44,640 bases of DNA from Staphylococcus simiae (GCF_002902085.1 NZ_PPQR01000051.1:1-44640), one strand, 5' to 3'. Counted from the stretch's first letter, positions 1-8,954 are shown. The notes: generated by a model from the sequence alone, not told the origin. Translations and numbers: made by a program.

Positions 1-124
1 TGAAGAAACAATTAATAAGTAAAAGATGATTTGAGTTTATATATTTAATATTTAGTTTTAGAAATGAACAACGAATAATTATATTTATTAATTAGATTTG
101 ATTATTAATTTTATTTGAAAGAAG

Positions 125-490
125 TTGAAAACATTTTTGTTTAAAGAACCAAAAGTTAGATTAGGAAACAGAAGTTATAGTCAAAAGGAGTTACAAGACT
201 ATAGGAAAGCCAATGCTAAACGTTATAACCAAGACATTAGGTATAACAATGACAACAAGCGTTATACAGCTTTCTATCACAGTACACAGTGGCGTAGAAC
301 ACGTGAACAGGTATTAATGCGTGATAATTATCTATGTCAACACTGCTTAGCTAATGGTATTGTTAACGACCGTAATCTAATTGTTCACCATAAGGTTGAA
401 TTGAAACGGGATTGGTCGAAAAGACTGGATATGGATAATTTAGAGGCAGTATGTAATACATGCCATAATAAAATTCACGGATTTAAATAA
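125..490 (+). CDS. Phage HNH endonuclease
   Basis: Small HNH nuclease of the kind found beside terminase in cos-packaging phages, where it is needed with terminase for cos cleavage (known for staphylococcal cos phages and HK97). The 121-residue product shows Cys71-x2-Cys74, the His88-His89 pair, Asn105 and Cys110-x2-Cys113-His114, which together are the zinc-ribbon HNH fold. The basic N-terminal half probably binds DNA. The only upstream in-frame start is TTG at 125, behind a weak GAAAGAAG. It stands just before the terminase genes and the candidate cos region. Bases 1-22 may be the tail of another gene (stop at 20-22), too short to identify. Confidence 0.9.
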   Translation: MKTFLFKEPKVRLGNRSYSQKELQDYRKANAKRYNQDIRYNNDNKRYTAFYHSTQWRRTREQVLMRDNYLCQHCLANGIVNDRNLIVHHKVELKRDWSKRLDMDNLEAVCNTCHNKIHGFK

Positions 491-499
491 TTTTATTAT

Positions 500-600
500 A
501 TTTAATTATTTTGAAGGGGTATCTTTTAACCCCCCGTCGCTCTAGTGTTCGAGTTAAACGAGCCGACCTTTTCTGCAACCAAATTCTAGAAATGAAATAT
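500..600. other. Candidate cos packaging region
   Basis: This is the non-coding gap between the HNH gene and the terminase small subunit. It holds a GC-rich island in an AT-rich phage: an imperfect dyad of GGGGTA and TTAACCCC at about 516-534, then a C run and GCTC/GAGC dyads to about 570. Position and base composition fit a cohesive-end site with terminase-binding repeats. The exact nick position cannot be read from sequence alone. Confidence 0.45.
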
Positions 601-634
601 TTTAAGGGTAAGTTTTACTGTTGGAGGTGATGGA

Positions 635-1108
635 ATGGCAGGAAGAAAGCCTAAACTAAATGCTACAAAAGTAGGAAATCACAATAAAGAAGATTTAGAA
701 TTAGCTGAATTAAAGGAAAATGGATTGAAAAAGTTTGAAAAGTTATCAGTTGATAATTTGCCTATTGAATTAACTGATAATGCACAAAGAGAGTGGAAAA
801 GAATAGTACCGTTATTGCAAGATTTACCAATCGCAGATTTAGACTTCACATTAATTAAGAAATATTGTGAATTAGTAGATATAAACGATAACGCTTACCA
901 CCAAATTCAAATTGTTGGTACTTTTGATACTGAAACAAATAAGAAAACTGGTGCTTTTGCAGTTTACATGGAGACCCTAAAAGAGTTACGTGCGATTTGT
1001 GGTTCATTAGGATTAACAATTGACTCAAGAATGAGAATAGTGGTACCAACACCAAACGAGCAAAAACAATCTGTATATGATGAATTTGGAATTGATGACG
1101 ATGACTAG
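635..1108 (+). CDS. terS: Terminase small subunit, P27 family
   Basis: DNA-recognition subunit of the packaging motor. It binds the cos region and loads the large subunit. The 157 residues fit the P27-type small terminase family (start with a basic GRKP stretch, helical middle with LTDNAQREWKRIVPLL, acidic tail ending in DDDD). A strong GGAGGTGATGG ribosome site precedes ATG 635. The gene overlaps the start of the large subunit, which suggests translational coupling. It lies directly behind the candidate cos site. Confidence 0.9.
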   Translation: MAGRKPKLNATKVGNHNKEDLELAELKENGLKKFEKLSVDNLPIELTDNAQREWKRIVPLLQDLPIADLDFTLIKKYCELVDINDNAYHQIQIVGTFDTETNKKTGAFAVYMETLKELRAICGSLGLTIDSRMRIVVPTPNEQKQSVYDEFGIDDDD

Positions 1109-2852
1109 CGCATATGTTCCTAAGACAAATGAAGAATTATTAGATATACCGATTGAATATAAAGATGATGCATATAAATACTGTGTGAAAGTACTTTCGG
1201 GTGAATATATCACTTCTAAATACACAAGATTTGCTTGTATACGTCATTTGAAAGACATACACAGGTCAATAAATAATTCTGAATGGAATTATACCTATAA
1301 ACCCAAACGCGCTAAAAAGGTTATTAAATTCATTGAGGCGTTACCTGATACAAAAGGCAACATAAACCAATTAGGTTTATTCCAAAAATTCATTATTGCA
1401 AGTGTACGTGGTTGGTTTACAAAAGATACTGACATGTTGCGTTTTAGAAAAGCGTTTATATCAATGGCTAGAAAAAATGGTAAGTCTATTTTAGTTTCTG
1501 GTCTTGTTTTATACGCTTTTTTATTCGATAGAGAACCTAAAGAAGGTAGACAAATGTTTACGGCTGCAAATGATAAATCTCAAGCAAGCATTGTATTTAA
1601 TATGGTTGCTAAACAACTGATGTACTTTGTATCTAAAGTTCCAGAGCTAAAAAAAGATGTGAAAAAAGTACGAGAGCTACTAACACATATAAAAGATGGT
1701 TCATACATTCGTCCTTTGTCACGTGATACAGGTGCTGTTGATGGTTTCGAACCATTTTTAGCTGTTATAGATGAATACCATGCCGCTAAAACAAATGAAA
1801 TGGTAGAACTTATAGAGTCTGGTCAAGGTAACTTACTACAATCAATGATTTTTATTATATCTACAGCAGGATTTAATTTGAACGCGCCTATGTATACTGA
1901 TGAATGGCCGTATTCAAAAGATATACTTGATGATAAGTATGACGATGATGAGTATTTTGCGATTATCTTTGAACAAGATAATGAAGATGAGTGGCAAGAT
2001 AAGTCACTTTGGGCAAAATCAAATCCATTAATCAATGAGACTGACGAATTAAAAGAACAAATTGAAGAATTTCTTGATAAACGTGTTGCTGAAGCAACTA
2101 AAAAGGGATCAATGTTTAGAGTATTAGTCAAAAACTTTAATTATTGGATGCAAGCTAGCGAAGAATCTTATTTAGACTTTAATGATTGGAAAAAGAATGA
2201 AGCGGATTTTGATATTAATGATACTAAAGTATATATAGGTCTTGATTTATCAAGAGCTGATGATTTAACTGCAGTCTCATTTATTCATTTAGACGAAATA
2301 AAGAAACAATATTATGTTACGTCACATTCATTTGTCGGTACTAAAGGTGGACTGCAAGGAAAGATTGAAAGAGATCTTATAGATTATCGACAATTAGCAC
2401 ATGATGGATATTGTACTATTACAAATTTATCTAGCGGAATTATTAATACTAACCAAGTATTAGATTATATTGAAAACTACATTAGTAAATATAATTTAGA
2501 TGTGCAGGCAGTTTGTTATGACCCTTACTCAATACATGGTGTTTTAGCCGAGATAGAAAGGCGTGAATGGTACTATGACTTATATGAAATTAGACAAGGT
2601 CCACAAACGTTATCTAATCCTAATTTAGATTTCAGATTAAATGTTATTAATGGTGATATTAAACATCATACAAATCCATTATTAGATATAGCTGTTAAAA
2701 ATGCAGTTGCAAAAAATGTTAATGATTCTATTATGATTGAAAAGAAAATGAACAGACAAAAAATCGATCCATTAATGGCAACAATATTTGCTTATGTAAT
2801 CGCATGTGAACATGAATGGGACGTAGAAACGATAATGCCATTATTTATTTAA
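1101..2852 (+). CDS. terL: Terminase large subunit
   Basis: ATPase-nuclease that pumps and cuts phage DNA at the portal. The Walker A-like motif ARKNGKS is near residue 127, the Walker B motif FLAVIDEYHA is about 90 residues later, and the C-terminal RNase H-like nuclease has YIGLDLSRADD and VCYDPYS. This is the Terminase_1 (YmfN-like) type. Starts at 1077, 1095 or 1101 are possible. I prefer 1101 because the GGA at 1088-1090 is then about 10 bases away and the overlap with terS is short. From 1101 the protein has 583 residues. Confidence 0.95.
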   Translation: MTSAYVPKTNEELLDIPIEYKDDAYKYCVKVLSGEYITSKYTRFACIRHLKDIHRSINNSEWNYTYKPKRAKKVIKFIEALPDTKGNINQLGLFQKFIIASVRGWFTKDTDMLRFRKAFISMARKNGKSILVSGLVLYAFLFDREPKEGRQMFTAANDKSQASIVFNMVAKQLMYFVSKVPELKKDVKKVRELLTHIKDGSYIRPLSRDTGAVDGFEPFLAVIDEYHAAKTNEMVELIESGQGNLLQSMIFIISTAGFNLNAPMYTDEWPYSKDILDDKYDDDEYFAIIFEQDNEDEWQDKSLWAKSNPLINETDELKEQIEEFLDKRVAEATKKGSMFRVLVKNFNYWMQASEESYLDFNDWKKNEADFDINDTKVYIGLDLSRADDLTAVSFIHLDEIKKQYYVTSHSFVGTKGGLQGKIERDLIDYRQLAHDGYCTITNLSSGIINTNQVLDYIENYISKYNLDVQAVCYDPYSIHGVLAEIERREWYYDLYEIRQGPQTLSNPNLDFRLNVINGDIKHHTNPLLDIAVKNAVAKNVNDSIMIEKKMNRQKIDPLMATIFAYVIACEHEWDVETIMPLFI

Positions 2853-2864
2853 GGAGGTGTTAAA

Positions 2865-3053
2865 TTGGTAAAGTTTCTATATGCTTTATTGATTATTATT
2901 ATTTTTCTAATTGGTTTAATAAGTGCCTTGTATGGTTTATATATTATATGGAAACCTTTAGCATACATTATTGGTGGCACATTGTTAGTGTTAATATCAA
3001 TAGTGCTAAATCAAAACTATGATCATCCACCTAATAAAGGAGGTGGGAGTTAG
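2865..3053 (+). CDS. DUF1056-like small membrane protein
   Basis: A 62-residue protein with two hydrophobic helices (about 4-30 and 34-48) and a short polar tail. It sits between terminase and portal, where staphylococcal and streptococcal siphophages often carry a DUF1056 protein. The start is TTG 2865 after a strong AAGGAGGTG. The next gene, the portal, begins 3 bases after its stop, and its AGGAGGTGGG lies in the tail of this gene. The function is unknown in the family, and the assignment rests on position and topology. Confidence 0.75.
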   Translation: MVKFLYALLIIIIFLIGLISALYGLYIIWKPLAYIIGGTLLVLISIVLNQNYDHPPNKGGGS

Positions 3054-3055
3054 TT

Positions 3056-4288
3056 ATGCCATTACTAGATTTAGGATTTAGTAGTAAAACAGATAAAATG
3101 AATAGAGACCTTGAACGTCTTTTATATTGGCAAGAACACGGAATACACGCAAGTTATACTGGCATAAATGCCTTACGTAATAGTGATATATTTACAGCTA
3201 CTAGAATTATTTCGGCTGATATAGCCAGTACAAAATTAAAAGTAAAAGGCCATGAAAAAAATGAAGTAATGGATGATATATTGAAATTATTTAATGATAA
3301 TCCACATACTGATTTACCAGGTTGGCACTTTAAATTTATCATCATTGCTAATATGTTATTGAATGGTCAATCCTTTGTTGAAATTATCAGAAATAAAAAT
3401 AACTTTCCAATAGGCTTTTTCTTTTTACATAACGATCTAGTTGGAATAGAAGAAAAAGATGGAGATGTTATTTATAATGTTAGTGAAGATTTTGAAGGTA
3501 ATGCATCTAAAATAACAAGTGATGACATCTTACATTTTAGATATATAACACTTGATGGTTATGTTGGTTATAGCCCTTTGTATGCATTGGCTCATGAAAT
3601 AGGTATTTCTCAAGGTTCTAAAAGTTTTTTACGCAACTTCTTTGATAATGGTGGAACATCAACATCAGTATTAAAATACAAAAAAGGTCAAATTAGTGCT
3701 GAGCAGTTAAAAGAGTTAAAGAAAGATTTTGCGAAAAGTCAATTAAGTAGCAATAATGGTCTCGTTGCTATTGATGATACGATGGAATTTAGTCGATTAC
3801 AGATACCAACAGAAGTATTGAACTTTTTAAACAGTTATAAATTCAGCACAACACAGGTAGCTAAAGCATTTGGCTTACCAGTATCAAAATTAGGTATTGA
3901 AACAGTAAATACATCTATAACACAAGCAAACCTAGAGTATCTACAAAGCACATTAGATCCTATTTTTAAAATGATGATAGCAGAATTAGATACAAAAATA
4001 TTTAGATTTATTGATAATGAATTTGAACTAGAATTCGATTCATCTAGACTTATCGATATTGACCCTGAATTACAATTACAGAGAATTACTGAATTGCATA
4101 GTAAAGGTATTATCACTACTGATGAAGCACGTAGTGTATTTGGTTATCAACCAATTGATTATGGAGACCAACCATTAGTTGACTTAAACCGTGCACCACT
4201 GAATACGTTAGAAACTTATCAGAAATCAAAAATTAATAAAGAAATTGAAAAAAACGCCTCTATAGGAGGTGATTTTGATGAGCAATAG
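3056..4288 (+). CDS. Phage portal protein, HK97 type
   Basis: Twelve-fold ring at the capsid vertex through which DNA enters and leaves, and the docking site for terminase and the head-tail connectors. The 410 residues match the HK97-type portal family in length and in features such as SDIFTATRIISADIAS near the N-terminus, ILHFRYITLDGYVGYSPL in the middle and the VAKAFGLPVSKLG stretch of the stem region. ATG 3056 follows AGGAGGTGGG. It overlaps the protease gene by 11 bases, a usual portal-protease coupling. Confidence 0.96.
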   Translation: MPLLDLGFSSKTDKMNRDLERLLYWQEHGIHASYTGINALRNSDIFTATRIISADIASTKLKVKGHEKNEVMDDILKLFNDNPHTDLPGWHFKFIIIANMLLNGQSFVEIIRNKNNFPIGFFFLHNDLVGIEEKDGDVIYNVSEDFEGNASKITSDDILHFRYITLDGYVGYSPLYALAHEIGISQGSKSFLRNFFDNGGTSTSVLKYKKGQISAEQLKELKKDFAKSQLSSNNGLVAIDDTMEFSRLQIPTEVLNFLNSYKFSTTQVAKAFGLPVSKLGIETVNTSITQANLEYLQSTLDPIFKMMIAELDTKIFRFIDNEFELEFDSSRLIDIDPELQLQRITELHSKGIITTDEARSVFGYQPIDYGDQPLVDLNRAPLNTLETYQKSKINKEIEKNASIGGDFDEQ

Positions 4289-4835
4289 CAATGTTGATAC
4301 TGGACAACAGGAAATGGTTATTGAAGGTTACGCAATATTGTTTAATACTTTGAGTGATGACTTAGGCGGTTTTAGAGAAATAGTTTCACCTAATGCGTTA
4401 GATAATGTAGATATCAGTGATGTTAAGTGTTTAATCAATCATAGCTTTGATCACATTATTGGTCGAACACAAGCAGGAACATTGGAGTTAGAAGTTGATG
4501 ACAAAGGATTGTACTTTAAATGTTATTTACCTAATACTTCATATGCGAGAGATATATACGAAAACATTAAAGCTGGTAATGTTAACCAATGTAGTTTTTT
4601 CTATACATTGCCCGTAAACGATACAACAGCTCGTACATGGTCGCGACAAGATGGTGAGTATGTCCAAACAATCAACAAAATTGATGAATTGATTGAAGTG
4701 AGTGTTGTAACAGTTCCTGCTTATAAAGATACATCGGTTGAAGTAGGACAGCGTACAAAGTCGTTTGAAAAATTTAAAGAATTAGAACAAATTAAAATAG
4801 CATTAGATTTGGAAAGCCTACGTTTTGAAACGTAA
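4278..4835 (+). CDS. HK97-family prohead protease
   Basis: Serine protease (U35 type) that removes the scaffold part of the capsid protein during head maturation. The start EGYAILFN, the LINHSFDHIIGRT segment with the likely catalytic His, and the C-terminal SVVTVPAYKDTSVE are family hallmarks. A GTG at 4269 would open the frame earlier, but AGGAGG at 4264-4269 overlaps it and sits 8 bases before ATG 4278, so I use 4278 (185 residues). The stop codon falls inside a hairpin, described separately. Confidence 0.95.
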   Translation: MSNSNVDTGQQEMVIEGYAILFNTLSDDLGGFREIVSPNALDNVDISDVKCLINHSFDHIIGRTQAGTLELEVDDKGLYFKCYLPNTSYARDIYENIKAGNVNQCSFFYTLPVNDTTARTWSRQDGEYVQTINKIDELIEVSVVTVPAYKDTSVEVGQRTKSFEKFKELEQIKIALDLESLRFET

Positions 4836-4847
4836 GGCTATTTTTTA
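4815..4847 (+). terminator. Hairpin with T run after protease gene
   Basis: AGCCTACGTTT and AAACGTAAGGCT pair around a TG loop with one bulge, followed by ATTTTTTAT. It overlaps the last codons and stop of the protease gene and precedes the capsid gene by 30 bases. It looks like an intrinsic terminator inside the late operon, or an RNA stabiliser or processing site for capsid mRNA. Confidence 0.6.
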
Positions 4848-4877
4848 TAGAAAATTTTAATAAAGGAGTGTAATAAA

Positions 4878-6209
4878 ATGGCGAGTAATTTAGAAAGTCG
4901 TAAAGAAGAGCTTAATAATTTAATTAGAAAAGCTCAAGAAGCTGTAGAAAAAGGCGACCTTGAAACTGCACGTTCACTAAAGGCTGATATTGATGCTCAG
5001 AAGAAAGAATATGAAGAGTTACAAAAAATTTCTGAGGAAATTGAGGCGTCAATGCCTAAACAAGAAGAGTCAAAAGAAGTTGTCACAGAAAAAAGTGACG
5101 ACAACCGAGATAAAACAGAAGGTAAATCTTCAGAAGAACAACTAACTCAACCACCTGCTGACGATAAACCAGTAGAAGAACCAGATAAAAAAGATAAAGA
5201 CGATGATGAAGAAAAAATAGAAATGCCTGACATTGAAAAAGTTGAAAAACCAACTGAAGATGAATTAGATGAAGAAAAAGAAAAAAAGAAAAAAGAAGGA
5301 GCGAAAAGATCTATGAAAATTAATACTAAACAAGAAACAAATGAAGAAATTTTAGCTTTTGAACAATACATGAAAACAAAAGGACAAAAACGAGATAACG
5401 TTAAATCAGATGATGTTGGTGTAACTATTCCAGAAGATATTAAATATATCCCTGAAAAAGAAGTTAATACTGTTCAAGACTTATCTGAACTAGTGCAAAA
5501 AACTTCGGTTTCTACAGCAAGTGGTAAATATCCAATTTTAAAACGCGCAAATGCTAAATTTAATACTGTGGCTGAATTAGAGAAAAATCCTGAATTAGCG
5601 CGTCCAGAATTCGAAACAATTAATTGGGAAGTACAAACTTATCGTGGCGCTATTCCTATTTCGCAAGAAGCACTTGATGATTCTGTAGCTAATTTAACTG
5701 CTATTGTATCAGAAAATATCAATGAACAAAAAATCAATACATTGAATGAACGTATTGGTGAAGTATTAAAATCATTCAATCCTACTTCGGTTTCAAATGT
5801 TGATGATTTAAAAGAAATTATTAATGTTAAACTAGACCCTGGATATGACCGTCAAACCATTTGCACACAAAGTTTCTATCAAAAATTAGATACATTAAAA
5901 GATGGAAATGGTCGTTACTTATTGCAAGATAGCATTATTAATACAGCTGGTAATACAGTGTTGGGTATGAATGTAACTGTTGTACGCGATGACTTATTAG
6001 GCGTTAACGGTGAGGCAAAAGCATTTATTGGTGATATTAAACGTGGAGTATTATTTGCTGATCGTACTGATATGTCAGTTCAATGGATTGACAATGAAAT
6101 TTATGGTAAATACTTAATGGGTGCGTTCCGTTTTGATGTAAAACAAGCTGATAAAAATGCTGGTTTCTTCGTCACTTTTGAAGATAATAAAGAAGATATC
6201 GGAGTATAA
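4878..6209 (+). CDS. Major capsid protein, HK97 fold
   Basis: Shell-forming protein. Residues 1-60 are a coiled coil. Residues 60-145 are a very acidic and lysine-rich stretch, together a fused scaffold (delta domain) expected to be cut off by the upstream protease. The HK97 core follows from about residue 146, with TASGKYPILKR, an E-loop region and the GAIPISQEALDDS spine helix motif. ATG 4878 follows AAGGAGTG. An in-frame ATG at 5313 has its own AAGGAG 11 bases upstream and could give the core alone. Confidence 0.95.
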   Translation: MASNLESRKEELNNLIRKAQEAVEKGDLETARSLKADIDAQKKEYEELQKISEEIEASMPKQEESKEVVTEKSDDNRDKTEGKSSEEQLTQPPADDKPVEEPDKKDKDDDEEKIEMPDIEKVEKPTEDELDEEKEKKKKEGAKRSMKINTKQETNEEILAFEQYMKTKGQKRDNVKSDDVGVTIPEDIKYIPEKEVNTVQDLSELVQKTSVSTASGKYPILKRANAKFNTVAELEKNPELARPEFETINWEVQTYRGAIPISQEALDDSVANLTAIVSENINEQKINTLNERIGEVLKSFNPTSVSNVDDLKEIINVKLDPGYDRQTICTQSFYQKLDTLKDGNGRYLLQDSIINTAGNTVLGMNVTVVRDDLLGVNGEAKAFIGDIKRGVLFADRTDMSVQWIDNEIYGKYLMGAFRFDVKQADKNAGFFVTFEDNKEDIGV

Positions 6210-6223
6210 AGTAGGTGAGTTCA

Positions 6224-6562
6224 ATGTTTAACATTGATGATATAAAAAGCATAAAAAAGGCTATACGTGTTGACCATGATTTCGATGATGATTTAATTAA
6301 ATATGTATATTTGCCTAGTGCAATTAAAGAAGTTAAAACGGCAGTGTCTCTTAAAGAAGATGCTCCGTTTTTCTTTAACAATACAGTATTTAATCTGGCT
6401 GTTTTAAATATCGTAGCACATCACTATGATAATCGTTCTACTACTTCTAATGAGCAGTCTTTCGATATGCCATCGTCATCTATGAAGTTAGTACAAACAT
6501 TACGTAGTGATCTAGTTAAATGGCGTCAAGACAATATTGAGGTGACAAATAATGAACCTTAA
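6224..6562 (+). CDS. Head-tail connector (gp6-like)
   Basis: Adaptor protein that docks on the portal and starts the head-tail neck. The 112 residues are helical, with DFDDDLIKYVYLPSAIKEV and a second helix LAVLNIVAHHYDNR, as in the HK97 gp6/SPP1 gp15 class. GTG 6215 is possible, but AGGTGA at 6212-6217 makes ATG 6224 the better start. It is fourth in the portal-protease-capsid-connector order and overlaps the head-closure gene by 11 bases. Confidence 0.88.
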   Translation: MFNIDDIKSIKKAIRVDHDFDDDLIKYVYLPSAIKEVKTAVSLKEDAPFFFNNTVFNLAVLNIVAHHYDNRSTTSNEQSFDMPSSSMKLVQTLRSDLVKWRQDNIEVTNNEP

Positions 6563-6881
6563 TCAACTAGATTATAGAGTCGTTTTTTATGATGTAACTA
6601 ATGATGGTCCTGAAGCGGGTATGAATGAATGGAAAGAAGTATATAGCTGTTTTGCTGGTTTGTATGAGCCTACACAAAAAGATGTACAATTAGGTAACTT
6701 AGAATTAAGTAAAAAATCAGTGACATTAAATATCAGGAATGCACAACCACAATTTGTTCCAACTGTTAATCAAACGTTTGAAATCAAAAACGGTATATAT
6801 GCAAGAATGTCATTTAACATTAAAAATGTCGCACCCGCTAAAACACCTAACTATATTAAAATTGTAGGTGAAGAAGAGTGA
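6552..6881 (+). CDS. Head closure protein (SPP1 gp16-like)
   Basis: Stopper protein that closes the head after packaging and binds the tail. The 109 residues form a small beta-barrel-like sequence (YRVVFYDVTNDG, VYSCFAGLYEPTQKD, FEIKNGIYARM), typical of head-tail joining proteins of this class. The gene overlaps both neighbours by a few bases. Assignment uses family-like sequence and position. Confidence 0.85.
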   Translation: MNLNQLDYRVVFYDVTNDGPEAGMNEWKEVYSCFAGLYEPTQKDVQLGNLELSKKSVTLNIRNAQPQFVPTVNQTFEIKNGIYARMSFNIKNVAPAKTPNYIKIVGEEE

Positions 6882-7288
6882 AATTAACTATAAAAGGAGA
6901 AAAAGAGCTACAACAGGAACTTGAAAGACGATTTGGAAAAAATAGAATGCAAAAAGTTGTAGACTATGCTTTAACTAAAGCTGCTGGTGTAGTTGCTTCA
7001 ATTATCGCTAGAGATATGAAAAGTTTTGCTGATACTGGTAAATCAGTAAAAGCAACTTCAGTTTCTAAACCTCAAACTATTGGTGGTGTTAGACAAGTCA
7101 AAATTCATTGGAATGATGGAAGTAGTGGAGAACGCTATAGAATTATACATCTTAATGAATATGGGCATTTTGATCGCTCAGGAAAATGGGTTAACACTGC
7201 AGGTAAAGGCGTTATAGATAATGCAATGAGAAAAGGTAGACAAACTTACTTTGATACAATTAAGTCTGAGTTATCTAGGAGATTATAG
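6878..7288 (+). CDS. HK97 gp10-family tail joining protein
   Basis: Neck/tail-completion protein. The 136 residues begin with a helix rich in charged residues (GEKELQQELERRFG) and continue with a KAAGVVASIIARDMKSFADTG segment and HLNEYGHFDRSGKW, as seen in HK97 gp10-family proteins. It starts at GTG 6878, which overlaps the end of the head-closure gene, so translation is probably coupled. The order connector, closure, gp10, terminator is the classic neck module. Confidence 0.88.
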   Translation: MKLTIKGEKELQQELERRFGKNRMQKVVDYALTKAAGVVASIIARDMKSFADTGKSVKATSVSKPQTIGGVRQVKIHWNDGSSGERYRIIHLNEYGHFDRSGKWVNTAGKGVIDNAMRKGRQTYFDTIKSELSRRL

Positions 7289-7693
7289 ATGGAAGATATT
7301 ACTATGAAAATATATAATGCGATTGTTGAAAATGAAGAAATTATGAGACATGTTCAAAAAAATAACATTAAATTCTTTGATTATCCAAACGCACAAGAAA
7401 TTAAAGATGTGGTAATTGTGATTGATCCATTAGATACACCAACGCCGAGAGATTTTGCAGATAACGATAATTTAACTTATGAATATTTTTATCAAATTGA
7501 TGTATTTGTTAAACAAAATATAGGAATAAACGGACGAGTTCTATCAGATAGACTCGTTTTTTTATTGCAAAGAATCATGTGGGAACAATTAGGTTTTGGT
7601 GAAACTTCATCAATGAAACCAGAATATATAAAAGAGTTCAATATATACCGACAAGCTAAAAGATTTGAAGGTAAACAATATTATAAAATTTAG
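7289..7693 (+). CDS. Tail terminator-like protein
   Basis: A 134-residue protein immediately after the gp10-type gene (adjacent to its stop) and before the major tail protein. This is the slot for the tail terminator, or minor tail protein, that caps the tail tube. Features are an N-terminal helix (MKIYNAIVENEEIM), a beta strand VVIVIDPLDTPTPRDFADN and FYQIDVFVKQN. The sequence alone gives no firm family, so the call leans on position. Confidence 0.72.
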   Translation: MEDITMKIYNAIVENEEIMRHVQKNNIKFFDYPNAQEIKDVVIVIDPLDTPTPRDFADNDNLTYEYFYQIDVFVKQNIGINGRVLSDRLVFLLQRIMWEQLGFGETSSMKPEYIKEFNIYRQAKRFEGKQYYKI

Positions 7694-7705
7694 GAGTGTT
7701 TAAAT

Positions 7706-8329
7706 ATGGCAGAAAAAAATTATAGATCTTTTACAGGATTAACAGAATTTTACTACAAGGTACATGGCGAAGAAGTAAAAGCTGTTACAGACCCAGAACG
7801 TATTAAATTTTTACAAGAAATTTCAGTATCAAAAGACCAAGATATCGAAAAAGCATATGGTGATAACCAAGTTGCAGAAATGGCTGTTGCTAACGGAACA
7901 ATTGAAGTAGAGGCAGGTTTCCATAAACTTCCGTTAGAAGACAGAGTAGCGTTATTTGGTTTAGAGCGTTCCAAGGATGGTATTGTTTCAGTTGGAAATG
8001 ATACACCACCTTATGTAGCAGTAATGTTTGCAAAAACTATGGAAGATGGTTCACGTGAATATGTTGGGTTGCCAAAAGGTATGTTCACATTCCCTGAACT
8101 AGAAGGCAAAACAAAAGAGGATGGTGTAGAGTTCAGTTCAGATTCTACTAAAGCTGAATTTATGCAAGCACCAGTAGCAGGCTTTGAAGAAGAAAAAGCA
8201 ATGTTATTAGGACACGACGCAAAAGGTTCAACTGTTATGCGAGACGCTATTTGGAACGCTGTGTTTGGAAAAAACACGTCGAACGATGACACTACAACTG
8301 AAAGCCCTGAAACAGAATTAGGAGCATAA
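7706..8329 (+). CDS. Major tail protein, phi13 family
   Basis: Tail tube subunit. The 207 residues match the phi13-type major tail protein of staphylococcal siphophages: FTGLTEFYYKV at the start, AVANGTIEVEAGFHKLP, and VGLPKGMFTFPELEGKTKEDG. The end is low in structure (threonine-rich NDDTTTESPETE). A good ribosome site (TAGGAGTG) precedes ATG 7706. It is followed by a 61-residue gene rather than directly by the chaperone. Confidence 0.93.
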   Translation: MAEKNYRSFTGLTEFYYKVHGEEVKAVTDPERIKFLQEISVSKDQDIEKAYGDNQVAEMAVANGTIEVEAGFHKLPLEDRVALFGLERSKDGIVSVGNDTPPYVAVMFAKTMEDGSREYVGLPKGMFTFPELEGKTKEDGVEFSSDSTKAEFMQAPVAGFEEEKAMLLGHDAKGSTVMRDAIWNAVFGKNTSNDDTTTESPETELGA

Positions 8330-8343
8330 GTAGGAGGTACATT

Positions 8344-8529
8344 ATGGCTAAAAAGAAATTTGAAGTTTTGCACAAGTTTGTTGATTTAGAAGATAAAAAG
8401 AAAGTTTATAACATAGGTGATACTTATCCTAAACCTGCTAATAAAAAAGTGTCACATGAACGTATTTTAGAGCTTTCTACAAGTGATAATAAACAAGGTA
8501 AAGTACTAATTAAAGAAATGAACGAATAG
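8344..8529 (+). CDS. Small phage protein between tail tube and chaperone
   Basis: A 61-residue, very basic protein (AKKKFEVLHKFVDLEDKKKVYNIG at the start), of no family I can name with certainty. AGGAGGTAC lies before ATG 8344, so it is surely translated. The sequence looks like a small beta domain, F-x-D-L-E-D-K-K-x-Y-x-x-G-D, a pattern seen in phage head/tail accessory proteins of the Rho-N-like or tail-associated small-protein type. It is followed by a weak hairpin (GCTACT..GGGGCTTGTAGCC) at about 8529-8552. Confidence 0.75.
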   Translation: MAKKKFEVLHKFVDLEDKKKVYNIGDTYPKPANKKVSHERILELSTSDNKQGKVLIKEMNE

Positions 8530-8591
8530 CTACTATAGGGGCTTGTAGCCTCTTAATAACTAAAAAACTAACTTTAAAGGAGAAAATATTA

Positions 8592-8954
8592 ATGGCTAAA
8601 AGAAATTTTATTAAATTAACTCAAATCGATAAACAAGGTAATGCGGTAACTGATACAGAAGGTAACGTAAAATTCGATACGTTTATTACTCCAACACAAA
8701 TTCCGTTTCGTAAAATATATGATGCTGCTGATTTAATGGATGGACAAGTTGATGAAGAAAAATCATCTAAAGAAAGTATTGACGAAATGCTAGATTTTGT
8801 TGTAGATATTTATAACAACCAATTTACTAAAGAAGATTTATTAGACCGATTACATGCACCAGATGCAGTAGAAGAATTACAGCGACAAATCCAATTTATT
8901 GCTCAAGGTCAAATGGATGAAGAGAGAAAAAAGCAATTAGCCAAAATGATTTAA
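8592..8954 (+). CDS. Tail assembly chaperone (gpG-like)
   Basis: Non-structural chaperone that coats the tape measure during tail assembly. The 120 residues are mostly helical after residue 40 (IDEMLDFVVDIYNNQFTKEDLLDRL), like other phage G chaperones. AAAGGAGAA precedes ATG 8592. Its last codons contain a slippery A-AAA-AAG, so some ribosomes continue in the -1 frame to make the longer G-T form. Confidence 0.88.
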   Translation: MAKRNFIKLTQIDKQGNAVTDTEGNVKFDTFITPTQIPFRKIYDAADLMDGQVDEEKSSKESIDEMLDFVVDIYNNQFTKEDLLDRLHAPDAVEELQRQIQFIAQGQMDEERKKQLAKMI

